A stretch of DNA of 15,116 bases from positions 1 through 15,116 of the forward strand of contig CAKTUS010000062.1 of NCBI GenBank assembly GCA_934621485.1, read 5' to 3'. The stretch comes from an uncultured Clostridia bacterium (lineage in GTDB: Bacteria; Bacillota; Clostridia; Christensenellales; Aristaeellaceae). Of the stretch, positions 1 to 6,060 are shown in pieces. A program made the position numbers and the translations under genes. Within the stretch, counting starts at the first letter, position 1; each line of letters begins with the position of its first letter. The notes under the pieces are model-generated. The model saw only the letters and a program-made list of their open reading frames with translations, was not told where the DNA came from and made no database searches.

Positions 1-39
1 CGCTGGTTCGCGGAAAAAGTGCTGCGGCACAAGGCTTAG
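1..39 (+). CDS. Possible 3' end of a plus-strand gene (fragment)
   Basis: Reading from base 1 on the plus strand gives twelve codons (RWFAEKVLRHKA) and then a TAG stop at 37-39. If real, this is the C-terminus of a gene that lies outside the window and converges on the minus-strand operon. The hairpin element that starts at the stop codon would suit a gene end. Twelve codons are too few to identify a family, and the piece could simply be part of the intergenic repeat. The minus strand is also open here, so coding potential is weak evidence. Confidence 0.25.
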   Translation, partial: RWFAEKVLRHKA

Positions 40-96
40 GGGCTCTGCCCCTAAAACCCCGGCAGGAGGCAGTGCCTCCTGCACCTCCACTTTTTT
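36..96. repeat. Double-hairpin GC-rich intergenic element, possibly a terminator
   Basis: Two perfect inverted repeats lie side by side. TTAGGGGC (36-43) pairs with GCCCCTAA (47-54) around a TCT loop. GCAGGAGGC (62-70) pairs with GCCTCCTGC (74-82) around AGT. A run of six T follows at 91-96 on the plus strand. From memory, the pattern of a short stem with a CTCTG core, an AAAACCCC linker and a second GGAGGC/GCCTCC stem resembles intergenic elements dispersed in many Clostridia genomes; I cannot check copy number here. It may end transcription for the convergent genes on either side. The rest of 97-275 holds only a small 6-bp hairpin (GTCTCT/AGAGAC at 122-136) and no gene I can support. Confidence 0.5.
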
Positions 97-275
97 GACG
101 GCCCGGGGCTTTGCCTTTTCTGTCTCTGAAAGAGACGTCAGCCTCGGAGGGAAATCCGTCAGCAAGCAGAATGGCTGCCGGAAGCGCCCCGTCATGAGGC
201 AAGGTTTCCGAATTTGAGCATTTTCAACGAGCGGTATATCGTCCGTCATTCTGTTATCGGTCTCTCACGCTGTGT

Positions 276-1541
276 TTATTTGCGCTCGTGCTCCACAAAC
301 TGGTCACCCATCCAAAAAACCTGTTTTTCGCCCAGCAAGATGCCCAAATCCTTCAAAAGCTTGCTCCGGCGGTCGCCTTCCTGCTTCTCCTCGTGCAGCC
401 GGCCCAACGCCTGGTTTCGCCCAAGGGCAAGATGGGCGTAGCGTCCGCAGCCATACATCCATGCAAATGGTTTCAGGATGGCGTATTTCTTTGCCGCCTC
501 CCAGTGATTCATCCCCGAAAGCTGAAGCAGGCGCAGCCATTGACCAATGCTCTTGGGTTCGCTCAACAAACGTTTGATTCGCTCATCCACATTGCTTTGC
601 TTGAGCCCAAAATTACCCTGCTCCAGCACATAGTGAAGCAGCTGGCCGCATAGCGCATGGTCCGCGTCACAACACCAGCTGGCAGAGGCGGGCAGGCCCA
701 AATAGAGCTGACACATACGCGTCATTACTTTGGCGAAGTTTTCCAGTCCCAGCATCCGTGCGGCGGCGGCAAAGGACTCCTGCCAGAATTCATCCGTAAG
801 GCAGGTATGGACATACATCATCCAGTCCATCACATGGCGCAGCCCAATTCCGCCCTGCGCATGGCCTGCCGCGTGCTGCAACAGTACCAGGCCGTTGGCC
901 AGCTTGGGCAGCATGGGCACCTGGCTGCCACAGCAGAGCGTTTGCTCCCTGCGCTGCATGCCCTCTTGGAGGAGCGCGTCCATCCACTGCATTTTTGCCG
1001 TCAAATCCAGCACGCCAAAATAGCGATGCAGTTCAAAATGATGCCCGTCCTTTTGCATCAGGAAATGCTTATTATTTCTCAGTTCACGAAAGCGTTTGAG
1101 GCACGCGCTTTCTTCCTCTACCAGTTCATAACCGTTTGCGAGCATCAGCGTCAGCGCTTCATCCACCTGTTTACGCGGCGCTAGAAAATCCACATCGCCC
1201 ATGGCGCGCATTTCCGGGCTGGGATAATAAACCGCCGCGGCCATGCCCTTAAGAATCACGGGGTATATTCCATGAGCGTTCAGCAGGGCCAGCAGTTCAT
1301 CCTGCGCATGCAGCAGCTGATAAAAGCGCATGCCTTGAATCAGCGCCAGATACTCCCATTGCTCCCGCACCTTTGCGGGAACGCTCCGGGGCAGCTCGCC
1401 GCCCGCCACAACGCCCAGCACTGCCTGCATGTTCAGTTCTTTGGTAACGGCGTTCCAGTCGGTATCCTCCGGAAAGGAGGGTTCTTCTTTCCACAGCACG
1501 GCCCGCAGAAGGGAAAGAACGGTTTGACTAATTGAATCCAT
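276..1541 (-). CDS. Nucleotidyltransferase family protein (PF14907-like), RiPP tailoring candidate
   Basis: The 421-residue protein carries the hallmark of the NTP_transf_5 (PF14907) branch of the DNA-polymerase-beta-like nucleotidyltransferase superfamily. KGM at 98-100 is followed by YYPSPEMRAMGDVDF (105-119), with G115 and the metal-binding pair D116 and D118. The long helical C-terminal part is normal for this group. Members occur beside HPr-kinase-like and PqqD-like genes in paeninodin-type lasso clusters, where they act on phosphorylated peptide. The start codon overlaps the stop of the upstream ABC transporter gene (TAATG), so the two are probably translated together. It is the last gene of the operon. 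The reaction here (nucleotidyl or sugar-phosphate transfer to the peptide) is inference; no signal peptide or membrane segment is seen, so it should act in the cytoplasm. Confidence 0.8.
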   Translation of the reverse strand: MDSISQTVLSLLRAVLWKEEPSFPEDTDWNAVTKELNMQAVLGVVAGGELPRSVPAKVREQWEYLALIQGMRFYQLLHAQDELLALLNAHGIYPVILKGMAAAVYYPSPEMRAMGDVDFLAPRKQVDEALTLMLANGYELVEEESACLKRFRELRNNKHFLMQKDGHHFELHRYFGVLDLTAKMQWMDALLQEGMQRREQTLCCGSQVPMLPKLANGLVLLQHAAGHAQGGIGLRHVMDWMMYVHTCLTDEFWQESFAAAARMLGLENFAKVMTRMCQLYLGLPASASWCCDADHALCGQLLHYVLEQGNFGLKQSNVDERIKRLLSEPKSIGQWLRLLQLSGMNHWEAAKKYAILKPFAWMYGCGRYAHLALGRNQALGRLHEEKQEGDRRSKLLKDLGILLGEKQVFWMGDQFVEHERK

Positions 1542-3208
1542 TATGCTTCCTCTTTTCCCAAAGGTTGAATGGAAACGGTTCGATTTCCAACCGCCATCTG
1601 CCTTGCCGCCAGTTCAAGGGCGGCGGGCCGGTGGGTAATGGCCAGGCACACCCGCCCCGGCAGTGCGTTCAGGCGTTCCAGCACCCTTCGCTCCGTTTCC
1701 GCGTCCAAAGCGGAGGTAGCCTCGTCCAGCAGCAAAACAGGCGCTTCGCTGAGCACGGCCCGAGCAATGCTAACCCGCTGTGCCTGCCCCTCCGAAAGGC
1801 CGGCTCCGCTTTCGCCAAGCACCGTGTCCAGCCCATGCTCCAGCTGCGGCAGATATTCATCCATGCAGCTGGCCTCAACCGCCGCCGCAACCTGCTGCGA
1901 AGAAGCGTCCGGCACCGTCAGCAGCAGGTTTTCGCGCAGCGTGCCGCTAAAGAGCAGGTTTCCCTGCGGCACATAGCCAAACAGGCTGCGGGTTTGGGCG
2001 TTCAGCGGAATTTCTCCCGTCTCGGTGCAAAGGAGCAGCCGTCCTGCGCTGGGGCGATAAATGCCCAGAAGCAGTTTCAGCAGCGTGCTCTTGCCAATGC
2101 CGGAAGCGCCCGTAATCGCCGTAAAGCCGCTTAGAGGCAGGGTAAAAGACGCATTTTCAAAAACCGGAATATCCTGATACGAAAAGCTCAGGTTTTCCGC
2201 GCGGATTGCCGTGGCCTGTCCCAAGGCCGCCGGGGTGCTTTCGCCGCTCTCCCCCGCAAGCCGCTCCAGCTCCATCACCCGCTCCCCGCTGGCCACCATG
2301 GTAATGTACTGCGGAATGAAGCCGGAGAAGTTCAGGATGGGGCCTTCCAGCTGGCCGGTGAGCTGCACAATGGCAGTAAGGGTGCCAAAGGTGATTTCGC
2401 CATGCAAAAGCCGCAACGCGCACCAAAGCAGCGCCGCTGCCTCCAGCACATAGCAGGCAAAAAACATGCCCGTGGTTCCCAGAATGGAAAACTTTTGCTG
2501 CCGCATTTGCTGCTTCCAGCGGGCGTCCAGCAGGCGCTTTTCCCGCGCCTCCATTTCGTTTTCCACACCCATGGCCTGCACGGCCAGCAGTTTTTCCATG
2601 GCCTCCTGCACAAAGCCGTTCACCTTTCCATTGGCTTCCTGAAGCTCTTTATGCAGGGTTTTCAGCTTCTGGCGGAAAAAGGTGGTAGCGCCCATGACCG
2701 CCAGGCCGCCCGCCACCGCCAGCAGGGTAAACAGCGGCTCCATCGTGGCCATCAGCCACAGGGCGGACACCAGCCGCGTCAGCAGCGCCGCCACATTGGG
2801 AATCAGCGCAATGACGCCGTTATTCACCGTTTCCACGTCGCTGGTCATTCGGTTCACCAGCTCGCCGCTGTGGTAGGCGGAAACCGCCTCATACTCGCCA
2901 TGCAGCAACACGTGAGACAGCCGCATTTTCCACTCCCGGTCCAGCGTGGCCTTCAGCCGTCCCCGCAGGTACTGGGCGGCGGCGTACAGCGCCATGATGC
3001 CAAGAATGACCCCGCCCAGCCGGATTCCGGCGTTGACCAGCGCTTCGCTCCGGCCGGCCTGGGCACAGTCGATCACCGTGCGGGTTGCCATGGCGAACGC
3101 CACGCCCAGGTAGGCGCGAAGCGTTTCCAGAACCGTGAGCAAAATCAGGGCGGGGATATGGGGCTGGTTTCTTTTTGCCAGATAACGAAGGGTAGCCGTT
3201 TTTTTCAT
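1541..3208 (-). CDS. ABC transporter, fused membrane and ATPase domains (peptide exporter candidate)
   Basis: This 555-residue half-transporter has an N-terminal ABC type-1 membrane domain of about 300 residues with several hydrophobic segments. The ATPase domain that follows has Walker A GASGIGKST at 367-375, signature LSEGQAQR at 471-478, and Walker B LLLDE with D495 and E496 followed by ATSALD. No C39 peptidase domain precedes the membrane part, so it would export a peptide already cut by another enzyme, for which the S26-like peptidase in the same operon is a candidate. It presumably works as a homodimer in the cytoplasmic membrane. Its start overlaps the GT2 stop by four bases (ATGA) and its stop overlaps the next start, showing tight coupling. 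Export of the modified peptide is inferred from context; the family alone allows lipid or drug substrates. Confidence 0.87.
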   Translation of the reverse strand: MKKTATLRYLAKRNQPHIPALILLTVLETLRAYLGVAFAMATRTVIDCAQAGRSEALVNAGIRLGGVILGIMALYAAAQYLRGRLKATLDREWKMRLSHVLLHGEYEAVSAYHSGELVNRMTSDVETVNNGVIALIPNVAALLTRLVSALWLMATMEPLFTLLAVAGGLAVMGATTFFRQKLKTLHKELQEANGKVNGFVQEAMEKLLAVQAMGVENEMEAREKRLLDARWKQQMRQQKFSILGTTGMFFACYVLEAAALLWCALRLLHGEITFGTLTAIVQLTGQLEGPILNFSGFIPQYITMVASGERVMELERLAGESGESTPAALGQATAIRAENLSFSYQDIPVFENASFTLPLSGFTAITGASGIGKSTLLKLLLGIYRPSAGRLLLCTETGEIPLNAQTRSLFGYVPQGNLLFSGTLRENLLLTVPDASSQQVAAAVEASCMDEYLPQLEHGLDTVLGESGAGLSEGQAQRVSIARAVLSEAPVLLLDEATSALDAETERRVLERLNALPGRVCLAITHRPAALELAARQMAVGNRTVSIQPLGKEEA

Positions 3209-4203
3209 GAATGTTGGGTTTCACTCCAAACCGCAGAGATTGCCAAAACCCGCTCTGCGTTTCTTGTTTTCAGCAGCTGCCACCGTTCCTGCCAAGGTTG
3301 CGGAAAGGTTGGCATATAATCGTCCAGTTCGTCCAGAATAGCACATTCCAGCATCAAGCTTACAAACAACAGTTTGTCCATTTGAGAATGTTCCGTGTTA
3401 GCGCAGCAGATAGCAAATTGCAAGCATACATCCTTGGCTGTATCCAGAGCCACCAACTGTGCAATTCGGCTTTGAGGCTGCACAATATGCAAAAAATCAA
3501 TCATTCTACGCCGGTAGCTCTCGATTCGATCAATGCGCATCTGCTTGCTGAGAGAACCCGGCGTGGTATGGTCATAGGTATACAGAGGCTCCGGTACCAC
3601 CGCAATCCTTCTGGGTGTTCGCCAATTGCTTAGCACAAAGTCTGTTACCTCGTTGTAAACCAAGCTTTCATCGAATACCGCGCACAGTCTGTCTCTTCTT
3701 ATGATATGGTTCCAAACAGTATCTGTATACAGCTTCACATCAGCCACAGTTTGGCAATCTTCCAGCGCCTTTTCTATCGATTCGTACACCTTGGGCATGC
3801 ACACCGGCTCTGACGAGCGGCCCTTGGGTAGCATCGCAACATAGCAAAGCACTTCATCCACACCAGCAGAGTGAAGCAACATTCTTTCCAGAAAACTGGG
3901 TGCGTACAAATCGTCGCTGTCCAAAAAGGCAATCCATTCTCCCCGAGCCTCTGCAAGTCCTATATTACGAGCATGAGATGCTCCATGGTTTTCAGTATGA
4001 AAAACGCGGACACGCTCATCCTGCCGCGCCCATTGGTCACATAATCTGCCGCTTTGATCCTTGGATCCATCGTCCACCAGCAACAGTTCCCAATCGGGCA
4101 TGGTTTGCCCCTGCACGCTTTTGACCGCTCTTTCTATGGTATTCTGAGCGTTATAGAGGGGGAGAATGATACTGACGCGGGGATTATTCCAGGCAACCGA
4201 CAC
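3205..4203 (-). CDS. Family 2 glycosyltransferase in the RiPP-like operon
   Basis: The 332-residue protein is a GT-A fold glycosyltransferase of family 2. It opens with the nucleotide-binding strand VSIILPLYNA (10-19) and has VDDGS at 43-47. The NHGASHARNIGL stretch (72-83) is followed by the metal-binding DSDD at 95-98. The C-terminal half is less conserved and should decide the acceptor. There is no obvious transmembrane helix. The gene overlaps the pqqD-like gene by 20 bases upstream and the ABC transporter gene by four bases downstream, which ties it to the peptide operon and not to the polysaccharide genes over 6 kb away. A plausible role is transfer of a sugar to the peptide or to a phosphate on it, but this is inference; it could also be a displaced polysaccharide enzyme. 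Confidence 0.83.
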   Translation of the reverse strand: MSVAWNNPRVSIILPLYNAQNTIERAVKSVQGQTMPDWELLLVDDGSKDQSGRLCDQWARQDERVRVFHTENHGASHARNIGLAEARGEWIAFLDSDDLYAPSFLERMLLHSAGVDEVLCYVAMLPKGRSSEPVCMPKVYESIEKALEDCQTVADVKLYTDTVWNHIIRRDRLCAVFDESLVYNEVTDFVLSNWRTPRRIAVVPEPLYTYDHTTPGSLSKQMRIDRIESYRRRMIDFLHIVQPQSRIAQLVALDTAKDVCLQFAICCANTEHSQMDKLLFVSLMLECAILDELDDYMPTFPQPWQERWQLLKTRNAERVLAISAVWSETQHS

Positions 4204-4450
4204 CTCGAATCACCTCAACAAAAGCTGAAACATCCTTGACGGCCTGTTCGGCGGTTATGCCATACCTATCCTGCAAAGCCGAAACCAGTGTTTCCTCCTC
4301 CGCTCCCTGAACAAGCAAATTCCACAGCAATACGCCGCTGTCATTCAGCTTAATCAGTCCATTGAGCAAATGAGCCGCAGGCCCCAACGCTATTACAACC
4401 TGTTCCTGACCCACGCTTCGCAAAAGAAAGCCTTGTTTAATCTTCATCAT
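4184..4450 (-). CDS. PqqD-like peptide-binding protein (RiPP recognition element)
   Basis: The product is about 88 residues. It matches the stand-alone PqqD family in length and layout: an N-terminal strand region (GFLLRSVGQEQVVIALG), a short LNGLIKLNDSGVLLWNLL segment, then helices with DRYGITAEQAVKDVSAFVE. Such proteins (also called B1 or RRE) bind the leader of a RiPP precursor and hand it to the modifying enzymes. I chose ATG 4450 because AAGGAG lies about 10 bases upstream; a second ATG follows directly at 4447. The frame is open further upstream, but the extra residues do not look like the family. Neighbours are the HPr-kinase-like gene 26 bases upstream and GT2, which overlaps its end. 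The likely partner is the 33-residue YxxP peptide. Confidence 0.85.
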   Translation of the reverse strand: MMKIKQGFLLRSVGQEQVVIALGPAAHLLNGLIKLNDSGVLLWNLLVQGAEEETLVSALQDRYGITAEQAVKDVSAFVEVIRGVGCLE

Positions 4451-4476
4451 TATTAATCTTCTCCTTATCATAATTG

Positions 4477-5193
4477 TTAAAGCTTCATTCCCTGATAGGC
4501 AACCTGCGCCGCCTCCGGATCCATGTTGCAGCACAATTGATAAACAGGCACTGTTTCTGCAAAGTCCTGTAACAAGGTCAAATAAGCGGACTGATTTTCC
4601 TGGGAAAATAAGTTTTGGTAGCCACGTACCAATTCACCAAACACCAAACCAGGTTCTTGCCGCTGAATATGATTGGTTGTACTATGTTTCAGATAACATA
4701 ATCCCCGCAACGGGGCATGAGTCTTTACCTGATAACGTTCTTTTCCGCAAAATGGCGTTCCATAGGCATGGTAATCATTTCCAATTTTGCGGAAAACAGG
4801 ATTATCGCCGTTAATAATTCGCGCTCTATCAGGAAATTGCTTCAACCAAAGTTTTGCATGGGTGGTTTTTCCATAACCGCTTGGTGCGCTGAAAGCATAA
4901 GCTACTCCATCCATTTCCACCGCTACTGCATGGAGCCAAAACGCACCAACCAATGGAAGCTGGCGATAAATCAATTCATGCACACAGTAGATTTCTGCCC
5001 CATCCTTGGAAAGGCCCTCAATACCAAAGCTCGTGGCATTTGCAACGAATGTGTCGATTTCTTTTGCGCTCACCTCGACTGTAATGTCTGGCTTTTTACA
5101 GTCCGAAAGCAAGTATTCCTGACAATGCTGTTTGCATCGCTGATATCGGTTGTTTATCTGAACCGTCGTATCTGCCATCTGGATTTGAAACAT
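4477..5193 (-). CDS. HPr-kinase-like serine kinase of the RiPP/PqqD-associated type
   Basis: The 238-residue protein resembles the HPr kinase/phosphorylase C-terminal domain as found next to PqqD-like genes. It has LHAVAVE (87-93), a P-loop in SAPSGYGKTTH (102-112), INGD with D130, and YGTPFCGKE (144-152); most relatives I recall have W where this one has F148. True HPrK proteins are longer and act on HPr, whereas this subgroup includes the kinase that phosphorylates the C-terminal Ser of the lasso peptide paeninodin. ATG 5193 is preferred because GGAG lies 10 bases upstream. An ATG at 5232 is in frame, but it sits inside a terminator-like hairpin and lacks a ribosome-binding site. The probable substrate is a Ser or Thr of the adjacent peptide (inference). 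Confidence 0.82.
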   Translation of the reverse strand: MFQIQMADTTVQINNRYQRCKQHCQEYLLSDCKKPDITVEVSAKEIDTFVANATSFGIEGLSKDGAEIYCVHELIYRQLPLVGAFWLHAVAVEMDGVAYAFSAPSGYGKTTHAKLWLKQFPDRARIINGDNPVFRKIGNDYHAYGTPFCGKERYQVKTHAPLRGLCYLKHSTTNHIQRQEPGLVFGELVRGYQNLFSQENQSAYLTLLQDFAETVPVYQLCCNMDPEAAQVAYQGMKL

Positions 5194-5211
5194 CTGTTCA
5201 ATTCTCCATTC

Positions 5212-5248
5212 AAAAAGCTTGCATGGCGGCAAGCCATTGCCGCCATGC
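5212..5248 (-). terminator. Perfect 12-bp hairpin with T-run between peptide and kinase genes
   Basis: On the minus strand GCATGGCGGCAA (5248-5237) and TTGCCGCCATGC (5232-5221) pair perfectly around a TGGC loop. AAGC and then five T (5216-5212) follow. It lies 32 bases after the peptide stop and just before the kinase ribosome-binding site. The stem is strong, but the T-run begins four bases after it, so partial termination (attenuation) or 3'-end protection of the peptide mRNA is more likely than full termination. Many RiPP operons use such an element so that precursor exceeds enzyme. Confidence 0.6.
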
Positions 5249-5280
5249 GGAGAAATGTCATCCTGTTGGGTTTTTCGTTA

Positions 5281-5382
5281 TTACGGAGCGTTTCCCCCAG
5301 TGTGAGAGCGACCCGCCACCACATAGTCATTGTCAAAGTCGACGACAACCGCCTTGGGGGCTTCGTACGCTTGCTTGTTCAT
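5281..5382 (-). CDS. 33-residue RiPP-like precursor peptide with YxxP leader motif
   Basis: A short gene with its own strong ribosome-binding site (AAGGAGG, nine bases before ATG 5382) encodes 33 residues and ends with TAA at 5281-5283. The N-terminal part carries YEAP at 6-9, matching the first two fixed positions of the YxxPxL leader motif that PqqD-like proteins bind in lasso precursors; the later Leu, Gly and Thr positions are not kept. An acidic/valine-rich middle (VVVDFDNDY, 12-20) leads to a C-terminal piece VVAGRSHTGGNAP (21-33). There is no Cys; Ser26 and Thr28 are the only hydroxyl residues after the leader and are candidate sites for the kinase. Gly24 follows Val22-Ala23, which suits a cut by a signal-peptidase-like enzyme before Arg25, giving a 9-mer (inference). 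It sits between the peptidase and kinase genes. I recognise the type but not a named family. Confidence 0.72.
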   Translation of the reverse strand: MNKQAYEAPKAVVVDFDNDYVVAGRSHTGGNAP

Positions 5383-5391
5383 GGTTCTTTT

Positions 5392-5398
5392 CCTCCTT
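5392..5398 (-). promoter_or_regulatory. Strong ribosome-binding site of the peptide gene
   Basis: AAGGAGG stands nine bases before ATG 5382. It is what makes the 33-codon reading frame credible as a gene, because there is no reason for a consensus site here otherwise. Confidence 0.75.
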
Positions 5399-5448
5399 TC
5401 CCATGTGCTTTTATGTACACCGCCCGGGCGGGCGGGATACACCGCTTC

Positions 5449-5883
5449 TTACCCATGCAGCAGCCTTTGGCACAGGCGGCGCACCCGCCGGGCCTGGGGC
5501 AGCAGGGGCGCAAGGGCCACCCAGCACCGGGCAAACAGCCGGTAGCCCGGGGAAGCTGCGTCCACATAGCGGTCGCCCCGGTAAAAGCCCTTCATTACGC
5601 CAAAAATATCCCGGGCCGGCACTTCCTCCAGGAAAACGCTGTTATCGCCCCGAATCAGGCAGGTATCGCCGCGCACCCTGATGATGCGGTGCATAATGGC
5701 CTGGCCGTTGCGCCGGTACAGCGCCACGTCATAGGGGCGCAGGGTGTGCGGCGGCACAAACACCACGCTGTCCCTGTGCGGGCGAATGGACGGCTTCATG
5801 CTGCCGCTGATGGGCGAGCAAACCGTGTAGCCGTTTTGCCGCAGGCTTTCCTCGTGGGACATTTTCAAAACAGACGGTTTCAC
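5449..5883 (-). CDS. S24/S26-type Ser/His peptidase, candidate leader peptidase
   Basis: The 144-residue protein shows the serine-nucleophile motif SPISGSMKP (23-31, nucleophile probably Ser28) and MHRIIRVRGD (64-73) with His65. IRGDNS (77-82) matches the substrate-side GDN box of signal peptidases. Ser with His, not Lys, is the arrangement of ER/archaeal/SipW-like S26 enzymes. No clear N-terminal membrane helix is present, so it may act in the cytoplasm or at the membrane surface. The start is GTG 5883, set by a perfect AAGGAGG seven bases upstream; an ATG at 5862 is less well placed. It is the first gene before the 33-residue peptide (66 bases apart), which suggests that it removes the leader. 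LexA-like regulation is unlikely because no HTH domain is seen. The gene is very GC-rich. Confidence 0.75.
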   Translation of the reverse strand: MKPSVLKMSHEESLRQNGYTVCSPISGSMKPSIRPHRDSVVFVPPHTLRPYDVALYRRNGQAIMHRIIRVRGDTCLIRGDNSVFLEEVPARDIFGVMKGFYRGDRYVDAASPGYRLFARCWVALAPLLPQARRVRRLCQRLLHG

Positions 5884-5890
5884 GGCCGGG

Positions 5891-5897
5891 CCTCCTT
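5891..5897 (-). promoter_or_regulatory. Ribosome-binding site fixing a GTG start
   Basis: AAGGAGG lies seven bases before GTG 5883 and decides the start of the S26-like peptidase in favour of GTG over the internal ATG at 5862. Confidence 0.7.
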
Positions 5898-5952
5898 TGC
5901 ATCCGCCGTTGTCCGCGCCCGGCTTACCGCATGGGCCGGTGCGCAGACAAAA

Positions 5953-5981
5953 GCAATATCAATATGATAGTTCGCTTTCAA
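5953..5981 (-). promoter_or_regulatory. Weak candidate promoter for the RiPP-like operon
   Basis: In the 177-base gap between manC and the peptidase gene, the minus strand has TTGAAA (5981-5976), 17 bases, then TATTGC (5958-5953). The -35 is good, but the -10 matches only its first three bases. It sits in a short AT-rich patch inside GC-rich surroundings. I report it as the best candidate for separate transcription of the peptide operon, not as an established promoter. Confidence 0.25.
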
Positions 5982-6060
5982 TTATCTGGATTCCTGCTTT
6001 CGGAGGGGGCGGCGCTTGATATTCTTTCTCCGGTTTGCGCCGCTGCCTTCCGCCGTGTTT

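Noticed and set aside
1..248. Open minus-strand frame from an ATG at 248 to the window edge, about 82 codons
   Set aside because: It has no ribosome-binding site, passes straight through the double-hairpin element, and its translation resembles no family; it is probably chance openness in GC-rich DNA.
4477..5232. Longer HPr-kinase-like protein starting at ATG 5232
   Set aside because: That ATG is inside the hairpin stem and has no ribosome-binding site; ATG 5193 has GGAG at good distance and homology begins there.
5420..5431. CCGCCCGGGCGG palindrome between peptidase and peptide genes as an operator
   Set aside because: The surrounding DNA is extremely GC-rich, the arms are only six bases with no loop, and chance is a sufficient explanation.
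276..5883. A complete lasso peptide cluster
   Set aside because: There is no asparagine-synthetase-like cyclase and no transglutaminase-like B2 protease in the window, and the peptide lacks the Leu, Gly and Thr positions of the lasso leader.
6009..6043. GCGGCGC/GCGCCGC inverted repeat after manC as a terminator
   Set aside because: Seven pairs around a 21-base loop and no T-run on the minus strand; not convincing.
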